64,000 bases of DNA from Trochalopteron elliotii (lineage: Eukaryota > Chordata > Aves > Passeriformes > Leiothrichidae), in NCBI GenBank assembly GCA_024734555.1, contig JANPWX010000010.1, forward strand, positions 1,602,427 through 1,666,426, in the 5' to 3' direction. Under the pieces are notes generated by a model that worked only from the letters and a program-made list of their open reading frames with translations, was not told the DNA's origin and searched no databases. Positions 14,169 to 28,841 of this stretch are shown piece by piece; within the stretch, counting starts at the first letter, position 1; each line of letters opens with the position of its first letter. Both the position numbers and the translations under genes were made by a program.

Positions 14169-17100
14169 TTCCCTTTAATCGATAAAAATACGATTTCACT
14201 CGAGTTCAAAGGAAATTGAATTTTCACATAGCAGGGGAAAACAAATACCCTCCAGCATTGCTATCAGTGAATTGGGGCACCAGATGTCTTTTAAATGGGT
14301 CCAGTATATTGTCTCTCCATTTCCAAGTCACTCTTTTATGCTTCTATTTATTGTAGGTAATTATGCTTTGACCCAAAGACATAATCCTAGTGGAATTAAA
14401 AATCATGTGACCTCTTTTTATAAAAAAGCTGAGTTTGATTTTATGAAAAAGAAATGTAGAGAATGAATCTAGTGGGAAATTAGACAGTAGTATTTGATGA
14501 CTGTAAATGTATTTATTTATAACAGCTAATCTTGGTGGAAATGAAGAAATAAGAAATAATTAACTTTACTATTTATAAAAGAGTCTCTTTTATCCACTGT
14601 GTAATGCAGTCACCTCCAGGATGAAATGCAATGTTTGCTAAAGAGCATGTAGACATCTAAGAGAGAAAGAAAAGAGCAAATGTGTGTTTGACGCAGTGGG
14701 GAAAATGTAGTATGGAAGGAAAACATTTGCATGAAAATGTTGCCCCTTTTAGTTGAAGACATATTTTTAACTGGTTCTTGTAATTATTCAAACTGGAACT
14801 TGGTCATAAAAGTAAAATGTTTCTGGCCTTGCAAAATGCACTTTGACATTTTTAATAGCTTCGATACAGAAAAAGCACTTACTTTACAGTAAAAAAAGAA
14901 CACTCTTAGAAAGATAAGGGGCTTCATTTTCCTTTCACAAAGACCAGCTTTACTGATGATGTCACTGGAGTTATTGCAGACTCAGAACAGTGCAAGTTTG
15001 GGAGAAATCAGGATGATCACTCCAGCAGCACTGGGACAGAGGTAAGAGTACTGCTCACTGAATTAACAGCTCTTTTCATAAGCCCAGAGAATGGAGGAGT
15101 AACAAAGAGGCTCCCTGGCTGTTGATGAATTCCTGACCGTGTGCAGTGTATCCTGAAGCTCCAGTTAAACCTTTATATATCTCAAGAGAAGAAGAGAGTG
15201 AATGATATGGTAAAGAGCACTTTGCCAAACAAAATAGAAAGATCCATGGGATTGCTGCACTATCACGTGTCAGCACACAATTAGGAGTCAGTTTGTATAT
15301 GCAAAATGTTTTACTGAGCTTGAGTGAAATTTATGGTTTTTAACAGGAGACCTATTGAAATATACCACACCATCTGTGATACATGTACTCAGAAATTCTA
15401 CTGCTGATCTTAGATCACTAAACTTAAATGCAATATATGCTATTTTACATAGAACTATTGCCCTCAAAACAATCCTCATCCAACCAGTAATATCTATCTT
15501 ACATGCTGACTGAAAGTCAGAGGGAGACTCAGTCTTGATAAATTGAAAAAGGGCAGCAAAGTGATTTTAGTATCTTAGTATTGTTGATTAAATGTGTGAA
15601 GCTAACTAAGAAAATAATCTGCATGGAGAGATGTTGTGATAGTGGTCACGTTGTCATTGATTCGTACTAAATACTAGGGAGGAGAGAGAGACAACTTTGA
15701 AAATTTGCTTTTCATTATGGTATGAATTGATGTTCAGCTACTAAAATGAAATAGGTTTGCATAAGAGTTATGACTGTCAAAAACCATTTGGAATTTCATT
15801 CTGTGCAGAGAAATTAAAATTTTGAGTGATTATATGAAAGACTCTTCTGAGGCAAGATTATAAAACCACATATTTCCCTTGTTACTGGACTTTTTAAATC
15901 AGGTGAAATTCTTACTGTTTGTTTTATCTCATCTCAAATGCTTTTTTAGTGACTTGCTGAATTAATATCATATTAAATTCAAGAAACTATGGTGATGGAA
16001 CAGTATGGTTCAGTATTTAACTGCATACAGAGATATTCAAAGTTATAGGTCATACAACTAATGCCAGTTAACCATCTGGGTGTATACATACAAGAAATAT
16101 TTATTCTAGTTTCTAAAAACAGTGTAATTGAGTAGATTGGGCAGATACACCATTAATTACATGCTTCAATACAGTCTGATCTGATATCAGGAACGGAACA
16201 CTCGAAATTCAGAATCTCTTGACATTTTTCATTCATTTCCATAACAATCAACCACTCAAACCACTCAGTTTCGAAGGAAATAATGATACTGGAAAAGCAC
16301 TGAGTTTTACAGTATGCTTTCAACATCCTGGGTTCAATTAAAATGGAAGAATATATTCTGAAATTACAAGACTTGTCCTTTGAACAAGAATCTGCAGATG
16401 AATGTGTATGATTCCCATTGGCATAAATTTCCCAGATCAGATTACCTAAACCTTGAAAAGCAGAACAATTTTGAGTGGTCTCAAAGTTGGATTTCATGGT
16501 GTTTTACAGCACTTGAATATTGCAAAGTGCTTGCTGGAGTTCTGGGCCTGTTATTGTAACTGCACTCTAAAAATAGAGAATGTGGCCAGGCCACTTTATC
16601 CTCTTAGAAATGTTAGAACAATCAGATAATAGAATTCACTGCAAGATTCTAATGGACTTTGTAGCCATGGATCTGAATGACTCACCAGTGGAGAGCTGTC
16701 AGATAGGGATGGAAAAAACATAGAAAAAACATAAGTAAACTTTTGTGCGTTTAGGGCTTTTAGTCTGGTTTTGCTCTGTTTGCAGCTATCATCTGTTTTA
16801 AAGGAAACAATAAACCAACAAAATTGCTCACTTGATGACAGAATCAAAAATTTTTTTTACATGTTTATAATCAGACGTTGAGTTAAAAGCACAAAATGAG
16901 TGCAGTCCTTTCGGTGGATGTCCTCTGAAATAAATGCACTTGTGTTTCATTTTCAGAGGGGGTTTCTAGACATGTACTAACAAACCTGGCATTTTTTCAC
17001 TGGCAGGTGAGGTCACAGCTTCAGTCAGCTGCCCTGCTTCAAGTCCCAAAGTGTGTCAGGTTTTTTGCCTTTTGAACTTTGTCTCTTTGGTGCAGTCAGT

Positions 17101-17781
17101 TCTGTTGGGAAAAAATCACCGGGTGCTGCAAGAAAGTGTCAGTTTGCAGACAGTGCCTGTGCTCCTCATCACATCTGCATTGACATGTGCTGGGAGCTTC
17201 TTCTCTGCGTCCCTGTATAGATTTTGGGCCAGGAACAGAAGCTTGTTAGAGGTGTCAAGGGTCTTAATGGCATCATTCACAGGTGTTCAAGGCTGGAGCT
17301 GAGGTGATGGGATTTAAGAAAGATAGAACTGGAATTCTATTAATTTTTTTTCTTTTTCCTGGGCTTCTTGAATTTGTTTTCCAACTGTTCTTTGAAATCA
17401 TGATGGCTAGGAAATTTCTTTGGTTGCAGCAAAAGTGGCACATGCCATTGAGTCAATGGATTCCAAAAAGTGGGGCTCAAAGAATGGTAGATGATGTAAA
17501 ATTTACAGTGAAGTTGTGAAATCTCACAGCCCCAGGCTCTTACCATTAAAACAAAAGATGTGTTTGGATGAAGTTCTCCTGCATTTATGTAAAGTACTGT
17601 GTAAAGTAGAGGATAAGACATCCTGGAAAATGGTTTTGCTACATTTTTAACACAGCAGCCTAGATTTGATTAACTTTCCTTTTTTTTCCCTGTAGAGTCA
17701 TTTGAGTTAAGGTTACTGCTGGCTTTTCCCCTGGACTCTCAGCAGGGGCAATGAGTGAGGCAGGCACAGTCCTGTTGAGAG

Positions 17782-17826
17782 ATCCTTGAACTGTGCCAAA
17801 GGTTCTTCTCATCCTTGAACTGTGCC
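17782..17826 (+). repeat. 16-bp direct repeat, 29-bp period
   Basis: ATCCTTGAACTGTGCC occurs at 17782-17797 and again at 17811-17826 with 13 unrelated bases between. This fits a local tandem duplication of about 29 bp whose spacer has drifted or lost its copy. Confidence 0.85.
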
Positions 17827-20800
17827 CCGTGCTCCTCAGGCATGACTATGCAAATAAATGTGCATTTCTTCCCCCAAGCTCACGTCCCTTTCATCTGAAC
17901 TGCAGCCTCTTGTAGGATTTGCTTTATTGGCTTGCAGCCAGTGTCGTGTCCTGTAAGGCTGAGGGAGGTGTTACAAAGACAATTCAGCAAAGGGGAACAC
18001 TTCAATCCCAACAGTGCAAACTTCCTCAGAGAAAAATGGACTTTAAGTAGCTCCTCAACATGGTGCCCTCTCCACTCTGCCACACCAGTTATTAGTGATA
18101 ATGCATTATAGAAGAGGCTGGTAAATTTGTTCCAGTACTCAGCCATCCACACATTTCACCATTTCCTTTTATCATCTCAGATTGTTTAATAGCTGTGTAC
18201 TCAGATGACAGTTTAAGTGATACTGGACCATTACTTTTGGATTATGGTCCAGGCGCCTGATGAAAGAGAAGCTAAAGTGTTAAACCTAAGGAAGGGCAAA
18301 TGCATACATGTATGCTGTGAAAAATACATTACTGCATCTCATCCTGAAGACAAAAATAACCATAAACAAACATGAAATAGACCATATTATTTTTCACAGA
18401 CTTTCCCAAGCAAAACATAGAAGCCTATATAAGAGGCTTTAAAAAATCCTACTATTTTCTGGAAATCTTCAAATGCTCACTCTGGTTCTGTACTGCTGAG
18501 ATACTGCATTGGTGGTGTTACTGTGGCATTACTAGGAAACCTTGGGGTAATTTTCTTTTCGTATATGCCTTTCAGGATGATTTGGTCCATTCTGATAAAA
18601 CTGGAGACCAGCTGAAACTGAAAACCAACCTCATATACTGTGAAAGACTACATCTCAACATGTCCCACTGTGATTGTGACAGTTGACTTGAATTTCAGCT
18701 AAGGCAACCTATTGTAATTTTTATGTGTCTGTTTACAGCGAGATACCTCAAAAAGGCTGTCTGAAGTTAGTATCTTAAGTCTTCATATAGAAATGTAAAA
18801 TTTACCCCAGTTTTTCAAAGTACTCATGCAGCAGTTCCTGTATTTTAAAAGCATGGGGTTTTTCCTTTTTGTGTCACTCAAAAATAAGATGAAAATTAGG
18901 ATAATAATTATACACCAGAGTGCATTGATTGCCAGTGCCTGATGCTGGGTACTAGCAGAAATACGCTTTTAAATATCCAAGCAATTAATTTGGAGATAGC
19001 ATTTATTGATTGTGTAAGAAGTTCCTACAAGTCAATCTAAAATGTGTCATCCAAAGATGTATTGTTATAAATACAATAGTGAGCTTTGCACTGGATGTGC
19101 AATGAAAGTAATGGGTTTTGAGTGATCCCAATTACATTATTTATGCATCAAGTCACCTTAGATTTTACAAAGGTATTTTCCCTGGAGGAATGAAGCCATG
19201 GCAAATAAAGGCCTGGTAAACCTGGCCTTTGCTAAGGTGACACGATGGGGAGGTCACTGGAGGCTTTTTCCTGTGTAGTTCTTTCATCTCCAGCTGCAGG
19301 TTACCTGGGCCCCTCTCCCCACACAGACTGGCACAGCCCTACGCCAGCTGTCTCCCCTCTGGGGTAATCTTCACTTTCAAGCCTGTCAGACCTGGTTTAG
19401 AAAAGGGCGACTGCGACTGTGACACAAAGAGACGGTGTGTAAATACTAATTAAAACCTCCAGGCTTTGATTGCTGCTGCTGGAGAGCTGCCACTCTGTGC
19501 ATTTAGTGCACCAAAAACTTGAGATTTCTTGTTACCTCTTCCAAGGTGTGGACTGTTGTGCAGCTGGTGTTGCCACAGTAGAATTGTGATTCTTGAGTTC
19601 GTCAGGAAAGTCAGGTTTAAATTCCAGCCCTTTCCTCCTTTCCTCCCTAAAGTATTCCAGACTGTGAATAAATTTGACTGTGAATGTTTATTTCCCTTAC
19701 TGCTGTTATAGCTCACTGCATTCCTATACTGAAGAGTCTCCAGTTTGGGGAAGGTCTGTGCTTAGTGCAGCCCTACTTGTTAGACCCTTGATGCACAGCT
19801 GAGAGCGAAGTATCAGCATTAATCTCCACAATGAAAATGTATTTTGGGACATTAGCACACATATGGTGAGGATTTTTTAACCTACATTACTGTATGTAAC
19901 TGTGCAGCTTAATTAATCAATTAGGATTAGTGCATTTGTAATCAAGTCCAAGAGTGATTGATGCATGCCATATTAATTGCAACATTCACATGAAGCATGT
20001 CATATACACATTCATTTTACAGCTGGATTTCACATTGGGTTGCTCATAAGCACTTAATGGCAGGAATATTTTAGACTCGCAATCAGGGAAATTGTATTGC
20101 ACAATATGCTTTATATGTTGTACACCCTGCTTAGATAATAACTCCTCCATCACTGATGTATCCTCTTGCTCCTCCTTCCTGGTTCGATCGTTGGCAAAGT
20201 AGTCCATTTTCAAAGGCTTTTCTTTGCTGTGGAACAAGAGGTATAATTAAATTGTATCCCAGTAGTGAAGGTTTCTAATGATGATGAGCCAAAACTAATT
20301 GTATTGATTTGTTTATTACTGGCTTAGGAAGCTCATCAAACAAATGGACTGAAACTATTTCCATATTCTTATCTGTTTGGTAAATGAGAAACAAATAACA
20401 CTTCCATATGCCTGTTGTGTGGTGTCACGGCATTAATACTAATTCTGAAGATTGACTCAAGCACAGGAGGGGAGGTTATCCCTGGTGCAGTTTTCTACAG
20501 CCAAGAAATGCCACATTTTTTCCCACATTTATGTTCTGGGATGAGCAAAATGAGGACGTTTTCTTTCTTTTTCAATACAGATGTTCTAACTGCCAGAACT
20601 GGGGAGTAACAGGCTATGCCCAAAAAGTAGAAAGATTTGGGCAAAAGAAAGTAAGCTGGTTTTATGTTCATGTCTCCCTTTGTTCTGCACACTTGCTCCT
20701 TGGCTTCTGTGTTAAACAAAGCTGGATGAATAACGTGAACTAAAAATGTCTATGAATATTCATTTTCATTTTTAAATTAATTTACTTCACTCTCACATTA

Positions 20801-22773
20801 ACTCTGCAAACAGTCAAGCAATCACATCTGGTATAAACATTTGCAGAAAGTAAATTTCGCTATTTCATTTAAGAGTTTTTGTCAAAGAGGAGTTTTGATT
20901 TTGAATGTGCAAAAATGTGTTACTGTTCACCCAGACAAAAGTGTGGGCCAGACAAAAATTTCTCTGTCCTCTGTGAAAAATCAGTTTTGATTTTTCATTG
21001 CATAATGACTTAAACATGTTGGGCTTTTTTTACTAAATATTTGTGATCAATTCTTAGAGCAACAATCTGTCCAAGTTCATTTAAACAGTTGCTGATCTAA
21101 AACCATTGAAGCCACCAATAGTCATTCATTGGCTTGAATGTGTTTTGGATCAGTCTCCTCATGGATGGAGTTGAGAACAACCAGAGCGAGGAAAAAACAG
21201 ACTAAGTTAATTGTAAAAATCGTTATTTTAATTGAGTTTGGGGGACTGATTGTATTGAGGCTGTGAGAATGCGGATTCCTCCATGGTGAAATGTTGGCTT
21301 GGGCTGTGTTTTGCTCTTTTGCACTTCATACAAGTGAAGTGGCCACCCTAATCAATTTAGAGTCTGAATCTGCTTCCTGTGGAAGCAAAAACAAGTGTTT
21401 TATTCTTAGGAGCTGCATAACACTAGCTACAATCGCTATTTATACATGTGGAACCATCCCATTCCTGTTCTGAAATACAGCTTCCTCTTGCACTCAGCAA
21501 TGTGTTTTCAATTACAAACGTTTGCCACATCTCACATCTCTTATATGCTGTAGCAGATGACACATTGTGGCAACTTTTGTTCAACTAGCAGGTTTTGGTC
21601 CAAAGAGGATTCAGTAAAGTTGGAGGGTGAATTACCCTTACATCCCTTGAGAAGCTGATTCTGTCAGCTTGGCAGAGCATTGCTCGAACTGCTGCACTGC
21701 ATATTATGTGTGGACTGCGGATAAGTTAATAACACGAGAAGCAGAGCTAAAGGTAGAGGGAATTATACACCACAGTTATTAAACTTTGACCTTTATGATG
21801 CTTTAAAATCATAAAACACTTTAAAACAGGTACAGGATAGCACTTCTGCTGGGCAAACTGTCTCTCAATACAACGCACAGCATTTATTTCAGCACCTCTC
21901 TCCATATTCCAGTTTCCATACGTAGCAGCTACAGAGTGGTAGTGCCGCCTTTCTTCTGATTATGTTTTCTGTGAAGATCTGTTGTTAGAGACAGAATCTG
22001 GTGTGCTGTGATGTGAGGCATCCCATCCTGCCTGTTCTGCCTCTCGTGCTCTCATTGCACAGCTGTGGTGCTTTGCAGGCTTCAGCATTAACCTCCGGCC
22101 CTGGAGCTGGTGAAAGGGGAGCCAGCTGAGGCACCTGCTTTTTTTTGTCAGCCAGAGTCTTGTGGAATAAGCATAAACAGAACTGAGGAGATTCTAAATA
22201 CTTCTTAGGAACTTTCATTAGGACACCTTGGCTTTCTTGCTTTCTCTGTATTTGTTGAAGAGAAAGCCTCTTTTCACCACTGTTGGAGTTCTTTTCAGAG
22301 TTATATACAAGAGAGGAGGTGGGACATGGAGCATTATTTAGGGGTTCTCAGTTGTCTTGTGAAGCTGACTCTCTTCAGTGGCTGTAGAAAACCTGGGGAA
22401 AAGTGTCTCAATTAAGTTGTGTGAATATCCTCTCTCCCCCTGCTGTGCCTTGTGCTATAATTATAAGGCAGCTTTTATTATTCCCTGTTTTTTGCACTGA
22501 TAGGTAAGGGAAGAAACACAGGTATCAGGAAGCAAACAAAATTCAAACTAGCTCCATGACTTAAGCTTATCCCCTTACAAATAGCTCAGAGGTAAATATT
22601 TTTCAGTTAGGATTTAGATTTGGCCCATTTTAAAGATCCAAGGCCCTTTGCAAAATGTGAATGTTTACTGGTTCAGGTCTTATACGTTGCTGTCTTTTGT
22701 CATCTATGCAGGGCTTACTGGGCCTGGGTGACAGAGTTCACCACTACCATTGAAAGTTTACATTTACAGAGGT

Positions 22774-22816
22774 AAAAAAGGTGCTTTTTTGTGGCAACAA
22801 ACACAGCACCTTTTTT
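22774..22816. repeat. Perfect 12-bp inverted repeat, 19-base loop
   Basis: AAAAAAGGTGCT at 22774-22785 and its exact reverse complement AGCACCTTTTTT at 22805-22816. It would fold into a short hairpin. No function is evident. Confidence 0.85.
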
Positions 22817-25800
22817 CCCCAAGCTGTCTGAAAACCTGACCATACATTTTTGTGCATACCATTATTTTGTTTGTTATTTACAAAACTTGTGGAAGTTTTT
22901 GCATTTAAGTGGAAGGTGAATCAGAGGTCTTAAGAGCACTAATGAGCCAGTCCTGAATGAGCTATTTTCCATATGTCACGTCATTTGACTGAAGTTTGAG
23001 CTCAAGAAAAACAATCTCTCAGCCACTTAGTATTCAGACATTTGCATGTGCCCTCCAGTTTCTAAGTTTTGCTCCAAAAGTCAGCTCCGTGGCTACTCCA
23101 CACTTAAAACAATACAAACTCTGACTATTCCATTTTTTCTTTCACCTTGCAGTAGTAAAAATATAAATGATGAGATTTGTCCCACAGGTATAAAGAACAT
23201 GCATTGAGGACCAGAGTTCTAAAGTAATAGGGGAAGCACTCAGCACCAGGACAGGAGCAGCCAGCACTTGCAAAGTCAGATTTTCTGCACTCATTTAAAG
23301 ATCCACGGGCGTTTCATTGCAGAGCTATTAGAAGAACATAAAGCAAAAACTTCAAACCCTTGAATAACACATTTTTATTTTTTGCTTTCACTGGTTTTAT
23401 GCCTTTGCATTGCTTTCATGTAGCACAGATGTGAGCGGTGGAGTGCAAAGCATTCTCAGCTGTATGTGTGGCTATTCACTGTGCCCACTGTACCTCAGAA
23501 CAGAAGAAAGGTGCTGGCAGTGTCTCCTTATAATACAGAAGAGCAAAAGAAAGAGAAGTTTGTCATCTGTCAAGGCTGTGTAGTGGTAATGACCCCCTCT
23601 GTGGTTCACTGGAGAACAGCAGATATTCCAGGGAGAAGCTATCCTGTAGAGCAGACGTCCCCATGGCTAAGATATCAGCTTCTTATGGTGCTTATTCCAC
23701 ACACATTCTGGGAAGATAAACCTTGGAGATGGGTTTTACTATCAGCAAAGGCTGACAGGGCTCCCATTAGGTAAGGGACGCTTTTACCTCCTGTTGCACT
23801 AACAGCAAAGTAAACAATCTCCTGAAAGCTTTTGAAAATCCTTTCTTTTGATGCTGGGATGTTTGTAAATATGCAAACAAAGAGGGATGAAAGAGGACCA
23901 GAAGTGTCAAGGGATTTTATTTATGAAGCTATTGACAAATACCTTTTGCTCTATCTACTCACTTCTTTCCTTAAGGAGAAAGCAGATAATGCCAAAGATT
24001 TTTATGAAACCAGCAGAAATTCTATTATAGCACCAAAGCCCAGAATTTTGTTTTTTTAAATTTCACTAAGATTGATATGCTGGGCATGGGATAGTGGAGG
24101 AGACAAGAAAAAACAAGAGAGAGAAGAAAACCTTGAAGGGGTCCTGAAGGCAAATTAGAAATGGCAGACAGTGTTTTCAGATTTAGATAGGTCTGAAAAT
24201 TAAAGCACTTCAAGTTCATGGGAACCTGTGAAATGAAGGAATCTAAAGCCATTATTTTTCCATTCTTTCTATCATAAAAATGAATCTTCGACTGAGCACA
24301 TTATAGCTACTGTCAGTGGGAACAATTCAAATTCCTGTACCCTGCAGATAAAGAACCCCAAATTGCCTCTTCCTAAATATATCCTCATGGACAGCTCAAA
24401 AGCTGGATGGCCTTTGTGAGGCTCTGAGGTGCAGTTTGCACAGTCACAGCTGCTGTACCAAGACCAGGAATGTTTCAGCATGCTTGAGTTCACATTCCCC
24501 GGAGGAACACAGCGAGTCTTGGTGCCGGCAGTAGTGAGGTGCTTGAGTCTGGTTTGGAGGTGACCTGTCCTTTTGCAAACCCAGGAGGATTTGCTTGCTT
24601 TCAGAGCTGTCTGTGCAAAACTGAAACCTCACTTGCCTAGTGAATCAGCCAGTGATAATTCTTTCCCCGTGTAGCTTTCACTGACTTTTTCTGAGAAAGA
24701 GGGAACACTCATGCTTCACCCTCCTGTTGCAGAGGAGAAATCTTGGCCTCAAATCTCAGCTGCCTCGCTCTTTTCCTCTTTATTTTTCTTCTTGCCCAGC
24801 CTTCTCCCAACAACTATCCAGCTTTGCTGTTGTAGGTTGAATAATTCAGGTGGAATGAACTGTAAGTTGAAACAAGTGGACAGTGTTCCACCACTTGTCC
24901 ACTTCAGTTATTCACAAACTGTCCTGAAATAGGACCTTTGCTCTGTATCTTAAATGGTTGCAGTGTTCCAGGTCAAGTTATGACTGTGTAATATAGTAAG
25001 CAGCTGTGTTCAGTTTTAAATAATCAGGCATGAAATACATTAACACATTTTCCTTACTGTATAACTGGACATGTATTCTTTCATTTTAAGTTCTATTTTG
25101 GCCTGATACTAATGAGTCATGTCACTGCATTAGATTGCACAAGATTTTCTTAACCTTTTTTTAATGCTTCTTCATTGCACTTCATATGATTGGCTGCTCC
25201 TATTAATTCCACCTGCAGTTCCAGTTACCAAGTTCATGTTAAGCCACGTTACATATTTGAGTGTCATAGACTCAATGTTTAATTTTCTAAAAATCTTGAC
25301 TTCCCCCAAACTTCCATCAGCAGAAACTTTGAAATCCATTTGCAATGTAAATAACTCCAAGTATCCTGCTGTGTTCCAAAACGCTTCCTTCTTATTTAAT
25401 TGCCATAGACACTTTAGTTACTAATTAAGCTTTATTGTTTATGATGTTGCATTTCATTAATAGTTGTGATAAAAATTGCAGATATTTTGCATGTTAATGC
25501 CACTGGTGGGGTAGAATTCAGAACTGATGAGAAAGAGTTCATCTCAGAGTTGAGGTCTTATAATCACATAGTGAAACTGCCCCACAAACACGACCTTGAA
25601 AACAGAGGGTTCATGTTTGAGTCTCATGTCCAGAGTCTTTCACTTCTCATATGATGGAATGACTTAAAAGTTCTTTAATTGTCATGAAGAATACTGGAAA
25701 TGCCACCACAGCAATTTACAGAAGTGCTTCAGTTTACATACACATATCTGTGTTTATATGTACTTGAATGACAAAGTGAATGGTTAGGAAAATTTGGAAC

Positions 25801-28244
25801 ATCATTTGAAGTAAGAATTTTCTAGGTTCAGGAGCTACAAAACCCAAAACCTGTAAGTAAAGAAATTAAGGAAAACCTAAGGCTGAAACTTCAGCTCTGG
25901 GTGTACAGGAAGGGAATAGGAAGTGTCTTAGATGGAGGGCAGCCAGGAAGTCACTGAACAGATAGTGTATCAGTTCTCAGTGATGAGAAAGGTGCCTAAT
26001 GTCTGAATAGATGAGTTTTGCACCTTCCAGTCTCATGGATTCAGGGAAAGAATCATTTACATCCAAAAGCTCTGAAGTCACTCATGGGACCTCCCTGTCC
26101 CCACCATTTCACTTCCTTTCACAATACCAGTGTGGCCCATCAGGTTTACTTCTGCCACTGGTACTCCTGAATTAGCATCTGCTATGTGCTGGATCACCCA
26201 GAGAAAATGGTGCATTGCAGTATCTGGTGTCTGACAGTACAGAAAGCCACATTGATCCAAGTTATTTTTCACAGCACAGCATGTTTACACCAGGATCTTG
26301 TCCCAGTGAAGCTGTGTTCACTTCCCTGTGCTGAACAGGTTTTCTCCCTTCCCAGAGTCCTGCAAAAAACCCCTCGGGGATCAAAGCAATGAGAATCTCA
26401 CTGATGCTTCCCTGGAAGAAGGAGCGCAGGTAGAGGCTTCCCTGGACAACCCACCCTCAGTGTTGATTGCAATTACAACAATTCTCTCATTTCCAAATTT
26501 CAGCTATATCTGCAATTGGGTAAATAAGCTTGCCAATCTCAGACATTATTTCTTAATAGAAGCTGAGGCTTTTGTGCAAATACAACAGGTAGAGTCTTCT
26601 GATTACCTGCCTGGCCCAAGTAAAGGTGAACAATATGTGTAAGTGAGACAACTAATTTTGTAACCTCATCCACATGCTGTTGCTCCACACCTCAAGTATT
26701 TGCTCACTAGTGGCACATTCAGCACCACTAGCAAGATGCTAAACAATTGCCACAGTCTTAACAAAAAGTTCCTTTTTCTGGATCCAGAGTAATTCTTCCA
26801 GGCTGTAGCTGTATTGAGCTGACCTGGTGAGCAGAGCAGCCCAGTGCTGGATGCTGCCCATCTGCAGGGTGCAGAGTGCAGGATTTGTCCTGCAGCTGAG
26901 CAATAGCTGTCTTTCACCTCCCCATCTCTCCTGATACAGCCCTTTCAGCTCATAGGGAAACTTTGGTCTCCTGATGACTTGCCTGACTGTGTGATTAAGA
27001 ATGATTTCTTTTGTGCTGTAGCAGAAAAAGATTTCAAATAGATGTGATAATGGTATTGCATTCAGCATGTAAAGATCATTGAATATAAACGTGAAACAGA
27101 ATGTACTTCTGTCTCACAGAAAATTGCATTTAGAACTTGTTGCCTGCTTTGCTGCTTTTGTAATAATGCCTCAACCTCAGACCCTGGATCTCAATATAAA
27201 TATGTTGGCGTTTCACACAAAAGAATAAGAAAACAGCTATTATCTCCCAAAAGCTGAGAAATTCTGGAATGTGCATTAAGACATGATGGGATCCTTCCAC
27301 TTGTCCCTATCAGAAAGTCACAAAAGATACTGTTTTGGAAGAACTGATTTTTAAAGAATACTTTCCATAATAGGATTATGTCATGCTGGTTTTTGCACAT
27401 ACTGTGCAAGGCCACAGTTCTGCTGCAAGAGGAAAAGATGGATAACTGGGAAGACAATAAATTCTGGGTTAGAAGTTCTGACTTTAGCATAGCCCAGAAG
27501 AGTTAGTAAGTGCCACCACAAATTCATAATTACTTTTTATTTGTCACCCATTGTGTGAAAACACAATGAAAATAAAACTAAGATTTACACACTTTGATAC
27601 CAAAAGTTAGATGTTCACTCCAAAGTTTGACAGTGATGAGATTTCCCAAGGTGTGCCTGCCATTTCTGTTCCTATGACTGCATGTTTTCCTTGTGAAAAT
27701 CTTCCACTTAATAAATAGCTTTAGTTTAAATTAATTCTGAGGTACAGCAATTTCGCTGGTAGCTGCTGAGTATTACTTTAGAAGGTCAGGCCATTTGGAT
27801 AGACATTTCTTGAATTGTTTTATTACTGTGTAGACAGGAGATGTGGAACTTGTTTGCACTTCACTCCTCTAGCTAAAGTTATATACATTTTGTATTGCAC
27901 TGCTGTGTTTTACACAGGCATATCCTTAACTCAGGAAAGCAGAAAAACACTGAGTATTAATCAGCCATGTCAGTTTTCTGAATATAGCATGATTCTTATA
28001 GGTCATATTTGCTTTAATCTCAAAATAGTGCATAACAGAGACTAGTGCTGTTTTACTGAAAAAATAATAAATCAAAATTCGAACCTCATTTTTAAACCGA
28101 AATTAAGGATTACAAAGTGGGCAATCACACAGTTTGTAGAGTTCTGCTTTGGAAATTATATTGATTAGTTTGCAGTGAGATTGAATTTTGGACCATTAAT
28201 AATTGCCATAAAATGGAAACCACATTCTGGCCCTCTTTGTTTGT

Positions 28245-28366
28245 TCCAGCACATCCTCATTACTACCAGAAAGACACTCTGTGGGATATGAGCTGGCCTG
28301 ACTGTAGCTCTTCTCTTTCTGCTGGGAACTAAATGTTCTACATTGCTCTTTATATTCCACAAAGTT
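28245..28366 (+). repeat. Unclassified dispersed repeat, copy A
   Basis: About 120 bp that aligns, with several small gaps, to 28842-28950 in the same orientation. Both start TCCAGC, share CTGTGGGATATG, then CCTGA and TGTAG, and end near CCACAA. I cannot name the family; it could be part of an old retroelement or a local duplication. Orientation is given as in the window and is arbitrary. Confidence 0.65.
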
Positions 28367-28841
28367 AGGGTGCTGGGCAGTTTGCCTTGTCAAGACTGGA
28401 ATGTCACTCTGAAGTAATTTGCTGTGCTTGGCTTTGTAGATTTCATCAGCCTCCTAATGAACATTTAAGTGGTGAAGAAACTCCAAACCCTTTTTTCTGT
28501 CTTAATCTAGACAGTCTTGTGGCTAGCATAAGATGTGTTTTAAAGACACTAGGCCCATATATTATACACTGATTTTCTAAAGGGTTATTTTAGCATAAAA
28601 AGATCCAACAACATAGAGAGCTGAAACAGAGGAAGTTTAAGCTGGGATAGCTGCATGTGGATGTCCTTGTCCATGTGTCTCCCTAATACTCGAAGATATA
28701 CTCTGCACCACCTTGAGCTAAGGCAGCTTCCCAGTCTGAAATCCTGTTCTCATCAATTCAAATCCCTTTCCAGTGCATAGGCTAGTTTCAGCTTCTCACA
28801 CCAGCCATCCCCTGCCACATCCCATTGCTTGTAGTCACACT

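Larger units (their letters stand above)
14168..28244. other. Intronic sequence with small duplications and inverted repeats
   Basis: AT-rich DNA with no recognised gene. Visible structure: a 16-bp direct repeat at 17782-17797 and 17811-17826, a block dense in TAAT-type motifs at 19890-19990, a short hairpin at 20974-20997, and a 12-bp inverted repeat at 22774-22816. The longest frame (16153-16497, minus, 114 codons) has no known domain and is treated as chance. Confidence 0.55.

Noticed and set aside
16153..16497. 114-codon minus-strand open frame
   Set aside because: Cys- and Ser-rich composition without a known motif; no promoter, splice sites or polyadenylation signal that tie it to a gene.
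20974..20997. 10-bp perfect hairpin with 4-base loop
   Set aside because: AT-rich arms of this length are expected about once by chance in a window of this size.
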